Shown here piece by piece: positions 44,403 through 53,987 of a stretch of 64,000 nt of DNA (positions within the stretch are counted from its first letter, which is position 1; the number at the start of each line of letters is the position of its first letter). Made by a program: the position numbers and the translations under genes. A model generated the notes under the pieces. That model saw only the letters and a list, made by a program, of their open reading frames with translations. It did not search any database and was not told the DNA's origin. Origin of the DNA: Cyanobacteria bacterium SZAS LIN-3 (GTDB lineage: Bacteria; Cyanobacteriota; Vampirovibrionia; Obscuribacterales; Obscuribacteraceae); NCBI GenBank assembly GCA_018266215.1, contig JAFEAV010000005.1:62001-126000 (forward strand). The letters run 5' to 3'.

Positions 44403-44672
44403 TCAGCTAAACTTCTTATTTTGAGCGCCATTTTCGATAACTAAGGCGATGTTACTTCTGCTGCTGGCAATGAATTCCGGATCAACAATTGCTCCATTGA
44501 CTTGTTTGTTGAAGTCTAGCATCAGTCCACTGACGCGCTCTGGTTCGTTTGCATCAAGGACGGTCTCGCCGCACGCGCGACAGAATTGACCGGTGACCTG
44601 AGGAAGAATGGTTTCTTCTCCCTTGTAGGTATAGGTGACGTCGCGGGTGTCTTTTACAAGCTTTGCTTCCGG
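44403..44672 (-). pseudogene. Decayed MqsA-like antitoxin fragment (YgiT-type zinc finger)
   Basis: The minus-strand frame from 44672 to the TGA at 44403 is open for 90 codons but has no start codon in its N-terminal half and begins right after a TAA. It encodes DTRDVTYTYKGEETILPQV, FCRACGE and QVNGAIVDPEF, matching the N-terminal zinc-binding domain of MqsA antitoxins; the C-terminal HTH is absent. A neighbouring frame (LPNLTGSK) could be its original N-terminus, joined by a one-base change near 44660. Probably an inactive remnant; no MqsR toxin was seen next to it. Confidence 0.6.
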
Positions 44673-44843
44673 TTAAATTTGGCAAGTAGGTTAATTGTGA
44701 AAGGTAATACGAGTGATGTATTTTTCAATTGTCCGGCCAACGGCGTCCTCGCGCTATCATTGAGATTGTGGCCGCACCGAGGACAAACCACGCCAAAAAC
44801 GGCTAACAGCATCCCGATTTGCTTGAAACCTGGCTGGAGAAAA

Positions 44844-45893
44844 ATGACCGCAGACGATAGCCGCAGAAAAAGTCCCAAGCGCGGCGCCCGCCATTTTGAT
44901 GATGGTCCGGAGCAAGACAAGCCCGAACGGGTTTCGTCGAAATCCCGCTCTTCAAAGTCCAGTAGTCCCGCTCCCCTGTTTAAGTCTAAAAAATATGATG
45001 AAGAGGGCTATGACGACTCGGATGTGGACTTTGATTGGGAAGGCTATGACGACTCGGACGAGGACGTGGAAAACCTCTTTGTCGGCGACCGCCGCTTCGA
45101 ACTGGGCAAGGTCAATATGGCCGCGTTTTGGACTCTTACGGTACTGAGCATCCTTCTGGCTAACGCGCCCGGTGTCAGGACTGTACTGACGCCAGTCAAT
45201 GAGTTTGTGACCATGGTGCACGAAACTTGTCACGCCGTAGTTGCTCTTTTGACTGGTGGGCAGCCGTCTTTGACGATTGTTGACGATGGCATGGGCCATG
45301 CCGGTCTGACGCAATTCAATGGTGGTTTCCTGTTTCTATCGGCCCAGGCCGGCTATCTGGGCACTGCGTTTTTTGGCTGCTTTCTCATTTTCCTGGGCCA
45401 ATTTCACAAATATTCGCGCTACATATTGATGGCCATCGGCACAATGATCATTCTCAGTTCGCTGATTTTCATTACTCCGTCGATTTTTAGTTTCACCACC
45501 TGGTGGTCCGGCCTACTTAGCATGGCCTGGGGCCTGGCCATGGGCGTGACCCTCATTGTTATGAGTCTCAAACTCAAGCCTGTGTGGGCCAACCTTGTGC
45601 TACTTTTCCTGGCGGTCCAGACAGCACTTTCATCAATAACGCTTGTCTGGTTTCTCCTCCCTCATTCGTTGGGCCTGGCCGGCAAGGGCTTTAGCGATGC
45701 CACAGTAATGCAGCAATACTTCCTAATACCTGCTCCTTTCTGGGCAGTTTCCTGGATCGTGATGTCTATAGGAATGCTCCTTTTAACCATCAGATTTACC
45801 TATGGTCGGGCCGTTATTAGTCGCATAAAGATCAGGAAACATCGTCACGCCGATGAGGACAGTGACGAGGATTTCGATGAGGACGAGGAGTGA
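44844..45893 (+). CDS. M50B-like membrane peptidase with acidic N- and C-terminal tails
   Basis: About 349 residues. A polar, disordered N-terminus of ~90 residues has two acidic repeats (GYDDSDVDFDW / GYDDSDEDVEN); about seven membrane helices follow. VHETCHAVVALLTGG supplies the HExxH zinc motif of the M50B-like family (PF13398-type), so intramembrane proteolysis is possible but unproven. The C-terminus is again acidic (DEDSDEDFDEDEE). ATG 44844 has GGAGA upstream. Converges with the giant Gly-rich protein gene, ending 16 bp away. Confidence 0.8.
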   Translation: MTADDSRRKSPKRGARHFDDGPEQDKPERVSSKSRSSKSSSPAPLFKSKKYDEEGYDDSDVDFDWEGYDDSDEDVENLFVGDRRFELGKVNMAAFWTLTVLSILLANAPGVRTVLTPVNEFVTMVHETCHAVVALLTGGQPSLTIVDDGMGHAGLTQFNGGFLFLSAQAGYLGTAFFGCFLIFLGQFHKYSRYILMAIGTMIILSSLIFITPSIFSFTTWWSGLLSMAWGLAMGVTLIVMSLKLKPVWANLVLLFLAVQTALSSITLVWFLLPHSLGLAGKGFSDATVMQQYFLIPAPFWAVSWIVMSIGMLLLTIRFTYGRAVISRIKIRKHRHADEDSDEDFDEDEE

Positions 45894-45909
45894 GGCTCCT
45901 GATCTGTCG

Positions 45910-48900
45910 TTAGTGCGGAACCCCCGGTGTGCCGCTTGTACCATTCGAAATATTGATAGTCGGAGTCCCTGCACCTGTCGGTGTCACCGTCACCTTGCCG
46001 CCCTTACCGCCGGTGCCTGCCGCGCCGCCAGGGACGCCTGTAGTGCTGCCGGTGCCGGCATCACCACCGTTGCCACCCTGTAAGCTATTGGCGAGAACCG
46101 TGCCGGTGACGGTCAGTGTGCCGCCGGTACCTGTCGTAAATTTGATCATGCCGCCGTTCCCTGTGTTGCCGCCGGAGCCACCCACGCCACCAACTCCGCC
46201 AACGCCTCCGCCGGCCGTGACTGCGCCGCCGTTTCCACCGGCTCCGCCAATGACGTTATTTACAGCAAAGCTGTTCTGACCGCTCTGGGCCTGGGGAGCA
46301 GTATTGCAAATAATTGCCCCGGTACCGGTTGTGGTTATCGTGATCTTGCCGCCGTTCCCGGACAATCCGGCAGCGCCTCCTGCGCCACCATTGCCGCCCT
46401 TGAGCCCGGCTACTCCGGCGTCGCCGCCGGTGCCACCGGCTCCGCCTGCGCCTCCGAAGCCGCCGTTAACACTGGTTGCGTCGGCTGTTATCTGGCCGCC
46501 GGCACCGGTTGAGATGGCTATCGTGCCGCCATTGCCGCCTTTTGCTCCGACAGCTCCTGCGCCACCGGCCCCGCCATTGGCCTTTGTGGCACCGGCAGCG
46601 GTGCCACCTTTGCCGCCTAAGCCTCCGGCGCCGCCGCCATACGTGCCGCCGCCGAAGCCATCACCGCCGACTGCCGTTAAGTTGTTGGCTACGACGGTGC
46701 CGCTCTTAGACTGCACGGTTATCGAGCCGCCGTTGCCGCCTGAAACGGCATTCGACCCGGCGTTGCCGCCGGCGCCACCTGCTGCTGTGTTGTTGGTGCT
46801 GAAGGGTGGGAGCACCAGTCCGCCGCCGTTACCACCAGCTGCGTTGCCGCTGTTATAGCCGCCGTCGACACTGGCTGATCCGGACAAGTTGTTGATGGTG
46901 ATATTGCCGCCGGCACTAAAAGTCATCTTGCCGCCTGCTCCCCCGGCACCGGCATTGCCGCTGGTGCCGCCGTTTCCACCAACTCCGGCAAAAGCCGCTC
47001 CGCCATTTCCGCCTGAACTTCCCTGGCCGAAGTTGTCGCCGCCTGTAGCGCTGAAGTCTGCGCCTGAGATTGTTGTCGCAGCTGTTATGGACAGTGTGCC
47101 GCCTGCTCCCGTGCCGAACTGCGTACCGCCTTTGCCTCCTGCGCCTCCGCCCTTGCCGCCGGTACCACCGTTGCCGCCGGAGCCGGAATAGCCGTTTTCA
47201 AATCCGGCATCTACAAACAACTGGCTGGCCTGCACTGAGCCGCCAACAACTGGGCCCGAGGTAGTTGATGTGGCTGATATGGCAATTGTGCCGCCTTTGC
47301 CGGTGCCACCACCAGTGCCACCGTCACCACCTTTAGCTCCGGCGGCGCTGGTGGCGGTAATTTTGCTTGCGTCAACCGAGGCGCCGCCGTTACCGCCGTT
47401 TCCACCGCCGCTGTTTTGGGTGCCTCCGCTGGCGTCAATATTGATTACGCTGACCGAGCCGATTTTGGCGGTAATTGTAACTTTGCCGCCATTACCAGAT
47501 GTATTGCCGGAGCCGCCTTTGCCTCCCACGCCATAGTTACCGTTGCCGCCGTTGGCGCTGGAATTCTGGGCGCCGGTGCTGCCCTGGGCCGAGAGTCCAT
47601 TCAGTGCGACTATGGAAGAAGGTGCTGAACTGGTGCCGGTCGCGGTCAGGGTGATTGTGCCACCGGAGGCACCGCCTACGCCCTTGCCGCCGTTACCGCC
47701 GTTTCCTCCCGTTGGACCTTTACCGGCCGTTCCGCCATTGCCGCCGACTCCCGTATCGCTCGCCGTAGCATCGACGGCGCTGGCTTTTGTGATGGTTAGA
47801 ATACCGCTGCTGGTGGCGGTAAATTTACCCCCTGCTCCCGGCGCTCCGGCGTTGCCGCCATTACCGCCGTTGCCGGCGACGCTTCCGTCGCCGCCCGTGC
47901 CTCCAACACCGCCGAAGCCAGTAGTTTTTGATCCCGAGGCATCGAAGCTGCCTACTGTCAGTGTGGCTCCACCGCTAGTGACCGTTATCACACCACCTGC
48001 TGCACCGGCCCCGCCGTTACCGGCATTGCCGCCATTGCCACCGTTTGTGGTGCCCGTGTTTCCATCGCCGCCCTTGCCGGAGTCACCTGCGTTGGAAGCT
48101 AATGCCGACAAAACATCGACACTGAGACTGCCTCCACCTGAGTTTATAGATACTGTCCCTCCGGCTGTGGCTTTGGCGCCATTGCCGCCGACGCCACCAT
48201 TACCGCCCGTCCCGAAGAAACCTGAGCCGCCCTGACCGCCAGGGGCTCCGGCGCCGGCTCCCAGTGAGCTTGTCGCAGCATCTGCCGAGATCGAGCCGAG
48301 CAGACTGATATTGCCGCCATTGGAGTTGATTATGACTGCTCCGGCTTTGCCCACGACTGCTCCCATTCCACCAGCGCCGCCGCTCGCGCCCTTGGCCCCC
48401 TGGCCGCCTTTGCCTCCCACGCCACCGCTGCCGGCGGTGTCACTGTCGGCCTGGATAGTGGGGGTGATAAGGGCTGCACTGCTTATCGATCCGCCTGGCG
48501 TAGAGCCAACCTTGGCCGTGGTGATAGTGATTTTACCTGCCGCACCGGAAGCGCCACCGGCTCCTCCAGCTCCGCCGACCCCGGCTGTGCCCGAGCTGCC
48601 TGCGTTGCCCCCATCGTTGCCATCTCCACCATCAGTTGCCTGACCGCCCAGGGCAAATATATTGATATTTTTGGTTGCACCGATGGTTATCGCTCCGGTT
48701 GCCGCACTGATGGTTACAGAGCTGGAGTTGCCGCCCAGCGCGCCGGCCGCCCCTGCCCCACCTTTGCCTCCGTTACCCGCAGAAGCACCGCCGTTTCCAC
48801 CTTTACTGGACGTGCCGGCAGTAAGTCCACTGCCGCCGAGAGAAGCCACGCTGCCATCAAGGGTGATACTGCCTGCCGCATTTGTTGATATGGTTACCGC

Positions 48901-51900
48901 CGAGCTGTTGCCGCCTTTACCACCTTTTCCGCCGATGCCGCCTGCTCCACCGTCGCCGGTGGCTGCGCCGCCATTGCCGGAAGCTCCGGCGTTACCGCCG
49001 CCTCCTCCATTGCCGGCCAGAGACTGGACATTGCCCGTCATCGAGATGTCTGCTCCGTTTTTACTTGTGATCAGGACGGCACCGCTATTGCCACCGGCGC
49101 TTCCTGCGCCGCCTGCACCGGCGGCGCCACCAGTGGCGAAAGTCTTGGCTGCTTCGTCGGCACCGGCACCACCTGTGCCGCCGACGTTTCCGAAACCACC
49201 TGATGAGGAGATATCGGCGATATGTCCGGCTCCCACGCCGATGCTGCCTGTTGTTGAAGTAAGGGTGACGATACCGCTTGAGCCACCGGCCCCGGCGTTG
49301 CCGCCACTGCCCCCGGCTCCGCCTTTGCCGTCAGTGGCTAAGCCCCCGTCGTTGCCGTCGTTGCCTTTGCCGCCATTACCACCCTGAGAATTGATCGTCG
49401 TGTTCTGGGCGAAGCCTAAAATGATTGCTTTGCCTGCTGTCCCATCCTGGGCGCTGAGTGTGATATTAGAGCCATTGCCGCCGGCCCCGCCTGCTCCACC
49501 GCTGCCGCCGATACCGCCGTTGCCCGATGTTGAGCCGCCGGTGCCTCCGATGGAGGACGTGCCGCCGGCACCACCCTGACCGCCAACTGATTGTATGTTG
49601 TTATTGAGCTGGATTTGTCCGACTCCGGTAGTGGAGACCAGTATGACGCCGCCTTTGCCCCCGACACCGCCGGCGCCACCACTGCCGCCATTGCCGCCAT
49701 TATCAGTGCTGCCCGCCGCGCTGGAGCCGGCCGCCCCGGCACCACCTGCACCTCCTGTCCCACCTTGAGAGACAAGGTCAGAGAAAATTGCAGCGTTACC
49801 GGTCGACGAGATCATGTTGATTGTGCCGCCTGCTCCGGCAGCGCCACCTGCACCGCCCGAGCCACCATTGCCTTTGGCTTTGGCCGCGCCGCCGTCCTGG
49901 CCGGCACCGCCGTCGCCGCCCATGCTCATGATATTGCCATGGATCTGCAGGTCGCCGCTGCCTGAGGTAAACGATATATTGCCGCCATTGCCGCCGGCTT
50001 GACCGGTGCTGCCGTTTTTGCCCGGCTGGGCGGCCGATGCTGTTGCTCCCGTTTTGCCATTGGCGGTAAGTCCGGCGCCTTCAATATCTATGCTTTCGCC
50101 CTGGACGGTGACGTTACCTCCTGCCGCGCCGGCAATAAATGCATTGGTAGACGATTGCCCCGAGCTCTTGTTGTTTATCAGTACGGCACCGGCGGTGGCC
50201 AGGTTGATATAGCCACCACCGGTGTTGAGGTTGCCCGTCGAGATATCACCGCCGAGCAAGGCACCGGTTTTAAATGAACCACTGCCGATTGCTCCCGAGG
50301 GCAGGAATGTGACGGTTCCAGATGGCTGAGCGTTGGTCATCGTGATCGCACCGCCGCCCAAGCCTGTAGCGCTTATGTTACCCGTGGTTATGCCGTTGAC
50401 GGCACCACCGGAGATGATCGTGACGTTGCCGGCGGCAGCCGACACCGAGGAGGTGTTTATGGTTGATCCCGCTCCTGAGGTAGGCAGGGTGACATCACCG
50501 GCATTTGTGCCTCCGGCAAAGGCCACCATCAGTACATTACCGCCCGGTCCGGTGTTGCCGCTGGTATCAATGGAGACGATAGGATTTGATCCGCCCCCCG
50601 TCAGGTCTATACTACCGCCGGTGGCGCTGGCTCCTTTGACTACGACATTGCCTGTAGCGCCTGAGCTGTTCACGTTTGGTGTGAAGTCAGCTCCGGCAAT
50701 TAGATTGAGCTCTCCTCCGCCGGTGCCGGCCAGGGTAACGAGGCCGTTATTGCCGGCGGCACTGATAATGTTTCCGCCTGCGATGAGGGTCAGTGGCGTG
50801 CCTGCGGAACCGCTTATCGTGTTATTGATGAAGATGTCGCTGGTATTGGTGATGGTGGGATCGCCGGAAGCGTCAATTTTGCCCAGATTAAGACTGCTGG
50901 AGTCGGCGTTTATATGGATGCAATTGCCGCTGGCGTTGATGACACCGTTCACCTGACCAAACAACGTAGTGATGTTGCCTGTGCCGCTGCTCAAGTTGAC
51001 CTGTTGCGATATCAAGTTGGCGCCGATGACGTTTACATCGGCGTTGTTCGCCGCAAAATTGATATTGCCGTTTGTGGCCTGCCATGTGCCGCCGCCGCTT
51101 ACGTTCAAGGCACCGCCACTGGTGGCGTTGATATTGCCGCTTCCGGCCGCCAGTGAACCTGTATTGTTTATCACCCCGGCATTGATGTTCAAATTGTGGG
51201 CACTGCTGATGGAGCCGCTGTTATTCAGGGCGCCGGCAACATTCAATACAAGGTCGGCGCCAAATAGCGACCCGCCGGTGTATGAGCTTACGGAGCCGCC
51301 GTAGGCGTTGTAAAAGTTGGCGGAGTTTATGCTGTCTGTGTTGCCGGCGCTTCCCGAGGCTGTCAGCACGGTCCCGTAGTTGGTGATTTTGCCGCTGACA
51401 TTGAGGGCGCTCATATTGTCTATGACCTGCACGCCCCGGGCGATGGTCAGAGATGAAATCGCTCCCCCCGCGGATCCGTCCAGGAAGGAAACGAGCTTGT
51501 TGTCCAGATTGATTGAGCCGCCGGTGGCGGTGCCCCGGTTGCCGATCTGAATTGTTTGCATGCCGTCGGTCAGGACCTGGGCCACGGCTATCGCTTCGGC
51601 TGCCGTCAGTCTGGTATTGAGATGCACCACTTCCTGTCGGCCGCCGACATCGATAGTGAGATTGCTGAAGTTGCCCAGATTACCGGCCAGGAAATTTTGC
51701 TGAGCCGAGGTGAGATTGAGATTGACTCCGGCAGCGCTGCTTGGATTCGTTGCGCCGACGGCATGCTGGTGAGGGTGCAGAAACATTTTCAATGCCTCGG
51801 GCACCGAATGCACCTGATTTGAGCTTTGATTGCTCTGGTTGAAGTGGTTTGACTGGAAACTGTTGTGACCGGCGCTCGTGGTAAATGCGCTGTTATGCGA

Positions 51901-52068
51901 AGCAGGTGCAAAAGCCGCGTGGGCGGCCCAGCCTCCGGCTGGAGTCGGGACATTCGCTCTGGCTGAAGGAGATGAGAGCGGTAGTGTTGAGGCCAGTAAG
52001 AGGGCCAGGCTGACCGCCCGCATTTTGAGGCCGCGCTGGGCTACACCTGACACAGAAACATTGGTCAT
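45910..52068 (-). CDS. Giant exported Gly-rich beta-helix protein with FHA-like N-terminal part
   Basis: About 2,052 residues. After a signal peptide (MRAVSLALLLASTLPLSSPSARA) comes an Asn/Gln/Ser/His-rich stretch, then a filamentous-haemagglutinin-like part (GNLGNFSNLTIDVGGRQEVV, FYNAYGGSVSSYTGG) down to about 50050. The rest, 45910-50050, alternates short beta strands (for example GGKITITTTGTG, GGTIAISTGAGG) with (GGx)n runs; I counted about two dozen such units. The (GGx) composition resembles mycobacterial PE_PGRS. No anchor or LPxTG is seen. ATG 52068 is chosen for GGAG; the upstream GTG lies within that site. Probably an adhesin or matrix protein; secretion route unknown. Confidence 0.9.
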   Translation of the reverse strand: MTNVSVSGVAQRGLKMRAVSLALLLASTLPLSSPSARANVPTPAGGWAAHAAFAPASHNSAFTTSAGHNSFQSNHFNQSNQSSNQVHSVPEALKMFLHPHQHAVGATNPSSAAGVNLNLTSAQQNFLAGNLGNFSNLTIDVGGRQEVVHLNTRLTAAEAIAVAQVLTDGMQTIQIGNRGTATGGSINLDNKLVSFLDGSAGGAISSLTIARGVQVIDNMSALNVSGKITNYGTVLTASGSAGNTDSINSANFYNAYGGSVSSYTGGSLFGADLVLNVAGALNNSGSISSAHNLNINAGVINNTGSLAAGSGNINATSGGALNVSGGGTWQATNGNINFAANNADVNVIGANLISQQVNLSSGTGNITTLFGQVNGVINASGNCIHINADSSSLNLGKIDASGDPTITNTSDIFINNTISGSAGTPLTLIAGGNIISAAGNNGLVTLAGTGGGELNLIAGADFTPNVNSSGATGNVVVKGASATGGSIDLTGGGSNPIVSIDTSGNTGPGGNVLMVAFAGGTNAGDVTLPTSGAGSTINTSSVSAAAGNVTIISGGAVNGITTGNISATGLGGGAITMTNAQPSGTVTFLPSGAIGSGSFKTGALLGGDISTGNLNTGGGYINLATAGAVLINNKSSGQSSTNAFIAGAAGGNVTVQGESIDIEGAGLTANGKTGATASAAQPGKNGSTGQAGGNGGNISFTSGSGDLQIHGNIMSMGGDGGAGQDGGAAKAKGNGGSGGAGGAAGAGGTINMISSTGNAAIFSDLVSQGGTGGAGGAGAAGSSAAGSTDNGGNGGSGGAGGVGGKGGVILVSTTGVGQIQLNNNIQSVGGQGGAGGTSSIGGTGGSTSGNGGIGGSGGAGGAGGNGSNITLSAQDGTAGKAIILGFAQNTTINSQGGNGGKGNDGNDGGLATDGKGGAGGSGGNAGAGGSSGIVTLTSTTGSIGVGAGHIADISSSGGFGNVGGTGGAGADEAAKTFATGGAAGAGGAGSAGGNSGAVLITSKNGADISMTGNVQSLAGNGGGGGNAGASGNGGAATGDGGAGGIGGKGGKGGNSSAVTISTNAAGSITLDGSVASLGGSGLTAGTSSKGGNGGASAGNGGKGGAGAAGALGGNSSSVTISAATGAITIGATKNINIFALGGQATDGGDGNDGGNAGSSGTAGVGGAGGAGGASGAAGKITITTAKVGSTPGGSISSAALITPTIQADSDTAGSGGVGGKGGQGAKGASGGAGGMGAVVGKAGAVIINSNGGNISLLGSISADAATSSLGAGAGAPGGQGGSGFFGTGGNGGVGGNGAKATAGGTVSINSGGGSLSVDVLSALASNAGDSGKGGDGNTGTTNGGNGGNAGNGGAGAAGGVITVTSGGATLTVGSFDASGSKTTGFGGVGGTGGDGSVAGNGGNGGNAGAPGAGGKFTATSSGILTITKASAVDATASDTGVGGNGGTAGKGPTGGNGGNGGKGVGGASGGTITLTATGTSSAPSSIVALNGLSAQGSTGAQNSSANGGNGNYGVGGKGGSGNTSGNGGKVTITAKIGSVSVINIDASGGTQNSGGGNGGNGGASVDASKITATSAAGAKGGDGGTGGGTGKGGTIAISATSTTSGPVVGGSVQASQLFVDAGFENGYSGSGGNGGTGGKGGGAGGKGGTQFGTGAGGTLSITAATTISGADFSATGGDNFGQGSSGGNGGAAFAGVGGNGGTSGNAGAGGAGGKMTFSAGGNITINNLSGSASVDGGYNSGNAAGGNGGGLVLPPFSTNNTAAGGAGGNAGSNAVSGGNGGSITVQSKSGTVVANNLTAVGGDGFGGGTYGGGAGGLGGKGGTAAGATKANGGAGGAGAVGAKGGNGGTIAISTGAGGQITADATSVNGGFGGAGGAGGTGGDAGVAGLKGGNGGAGGAAGLSGNGGKITITTTGTGAIICNTAPQAQSGQNSFAVNNVIGGAGGNGGAVTAGGGVGGVGGVGGSGGNTGNGGMIKFTTGTGGTLTVTGTVLANSLQGGNGGDAGTGSTTGVPGGAAGTGGKGGKVTVTPTGAGTPTINISNGTSGTPGVPH

Positions 52069-52204
52069 TCTACTCACTCCATGGGTGTGGTTGTACGCGG
52101 ACGAGGGTTTCCCTGACCGGTCCTATCGCCACATTGGCGTGAGGCCAGAATTGAACGTACCATCATATCTGTTTTACGAAAATGCCGGCAAAATACGACT
52201 ACTG

Positions 52205-52227
52205 TCCAGGCGATAAAATGGCCTGGA
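52205..52227 (-). terminator. Hairpin downstream of the acyl-CoA synthetase-like gene
   Basis: TCCAGGC (52205-52211) pairs with GCCTGGA (52221-52227), 9-nt loop, 62 bp past the gene's stop. No U-run follows; termination is possible but weakly supported. The remainder of 52069-52288 should also hold the giant gene's promoter; none stands out. Confidence 0.3.
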
Positions 52228-52288
52228 TAGCAGCACCGGCAGTGCATGTTTGCATGCTTAGAATTATCTAAATTTGTTGCGTGATCTT

Positions 52289-53842
52289 TTAATCAGACAG
52301 CTGCTTCTTATCTACTTTGCCTGATGACGTTTTGGGCAGCGGTTTGTTGGCTGGGCAAAACTCCCATTCCATCGGGCGCAACTCACGTTTGAGATGTTCA
52401 TTGCAGAAGTTTTTCATTTCTTCTTTCAGAGCTTTTTTGGCCTCGGCTCTGCTGGCTTCGTCACCGTTCAATTTGTCTGACCATTCGCCTTCGTTTATGA
52501 CGATGACGGCTTTAACCATTTGTCCCAGTCGGGAATGGGGCACACCGACAACGGCGATTTCCTTGACCAGGGGCTCTTTGCGCAGCGAGTCTTCGACTTC
52601 GGAGGGAAATACTTTATTGCCTGCGACGATGATCATTTCCTTGGCTCGTCCGGCAATATACAGATAGCCGTCCTTCATGTAACCGTAGTCGCCGGTTTTG
52701 TAGCGGTGGTGTTCCAGGACATCTTTTGTCGATTCCGGATTGTCCACGTAGCCCTTCATTAAGATCGGCCCGCAGATTACGATTTCACCCTGCTCGCCGT
52801 CGGGCAGCACCTTGCCGTTGGGGTCACGAATTTCTATCGTGGTGGAAGGGGCAATCTTGCCGACTGATTCCACCGGTCCGTCGATATTGACGGCGATGAT
52901 TTTTGATTCGGTGGAGCCGTAGCCATTGTTCAGTCTCTTGCCGAAGCGCTTCTCAAAATCGCTGGCCAGAGAAAGCGGCAGCGGAGCTCCTCCTACGAGG
53001 ATTACTCTGGCATTGCTCATGTCCACCGAGCCTTCCGGCATAGCCGTCAGGGCACCATATATGGTGGGCACGCCGACAAGAATCTCCGGTTTGTGCAGGT
53101 TGATGGCTTTGACTATGCCCGGTATCGACAGCTCGGCAAAGAGCACGGTGCCCTTGACCAGCAGCACGGCAAGCATTACTTCCAGGCCCAGTACGTGGCT
53201 CACCGGCACGGGTATGAGCGCTTTCTGCACGTCTTTGATCTGTGCCATTTCGGCCAGTTCGTGGATATTAATGACGAGGGTTTCCAGATCATGCTCGGCG
53301 CCTTTGGGGGTGCCGGTCGTGCCCGAGGTAAGGATAAGAAAAGCCGGGTTGCTCAGATCTTGGAAGGCCGTAAGCGGTCTTTCTTTTTTGTCGGCGGCAA
53401 AACTTTCCAGCTGGGTCAAGCAGCGGAGAGATACGGTGGAGCCCTTGAGTTCGCTTTCTAAAGTCTCTATATCTTTGATGCCGGGCTTATAGACGATGGC
53501 CAGTTTGCAACGCAGCTTCTTTGCGACGTTGGCCATCTCGGCAACCGTCATACGAAAATCAACAGGCACCGCCATGGCACCCAGTCTCCAGCTGGCGATA
53601 ATCACCGCCGCCAGTTCCGGCATGTTGGGGGCCGTCATCACAACCCGGTCGCCGGCTTTGACCCCGGCACTTTCAAGCATGGTTATGGCTTTGAGAATAA
53701 GCTCGTTGTACTGCGGACGGGTGACGATACGCTCCTTGCCCTCGCCCAGCATTTGAATGAATGCCGGATTGTCAAGCTCGCCCTGCGCTGGCTCCAGCAA
53801 TATGCGCAGGTTGGTGGCTGTCGTCGGTGTCTGGACTGTCAT
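52289..53842 (-). CDS. AMP-dependent acyl-CoA synthetase/ligase (ANL superfamily)
   Basis: 517 residues. The P-loop-like LILTSGTTGTPKGAEHD, GYGSTESKIIAV, GRAKEMIIVAGNKVFP (A8 hinge region) and C-terminal PLPKTSSGKVDKKQL with the catalytic Lys are intact, so it should adenylate a carboxylate and transfer it to CoA or a carrier. Resembles long-chain or aryl acid ligases; the substrate is not determinable. ATG start. Diverges from the RNase J-like gene with a 145-bp spacer. It lies alone. Confidence 0.93.
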   Translation of the reverse strand: MTVQTPTTATNLRILLEPAQGELDNPAFIQMLGEGKERIVTRPQYNELILKAITMLESAGVKAGDRVVMTAPNMPELAAVIIASWRLGAMAVPVDFRMTVAEMANVAKKLRCKLAIVYKPGIKDIETLESELKGSTVSLRCLTQLESFAADKKERPLTAFQDLSNPAFLILTSGTTGTPKGAEHDLETLVINIHELAEMAQIKDVQKALIPVPVSHVLGLEVMLAVLLVKGTVLFAELSIPGIVKAINLHKPEILVGVPTIYGALTAMPEGSVDMSNARVILVGGAPLPLSLASDFEKRFGKRLNNGYGSTESKIIAVNIDGPVESVGKIAPSTTIEIRDPNGKVLPDGEQGEIVICGPILMKGYVDNPESTKDVLEHHRYKTGDYGYMKDGYLYIAGRAKEMIIVAGNKVFPSEVEDSLRKEPLVKEIAVVGVPHSRLGQMVKAVIVINEGEWSDKLNGDEASRAEAKKALKEEMKNFCNEHLKRELRPMEWEFCPANKPLPKTSSGKVDKKQLSD

Positions 53843-53987
53843 ATACCCTCACAAAATGAGTTTTTCGATCTGTCGATGCCCCTGAGAGAGGCTATGCTTT
53901 CATTGTGTCACCGGGGCCGGGCGCTCGGAGTTTTTGCCCGACAGCTCTAAAATTGTTTGTTTGTTGATCGTAGTATAAGGTTTTTGC

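Noticed and set aside
44654..44920. Minus-strand frame with CPRCGHNLND before the MqsA-like remnant, considered as the intact antitoxin N-terminus
   Set aside because: The distance from this CxxC to the TYTYKG segment is far longer than in MqsA, and it is out of frame and partly overlaps the M50B-like gene start; it may be chance.
45929..49579. Many long plus-strand Pro/Ala-rich open frames opposite the giant gene
   Set aside because: They are the reverse complement of Gly-Gly-X codons (GGC/GGA read as CCG/GCC); they have no ribosome sites, no domains and only mirror the minus-strand protein.
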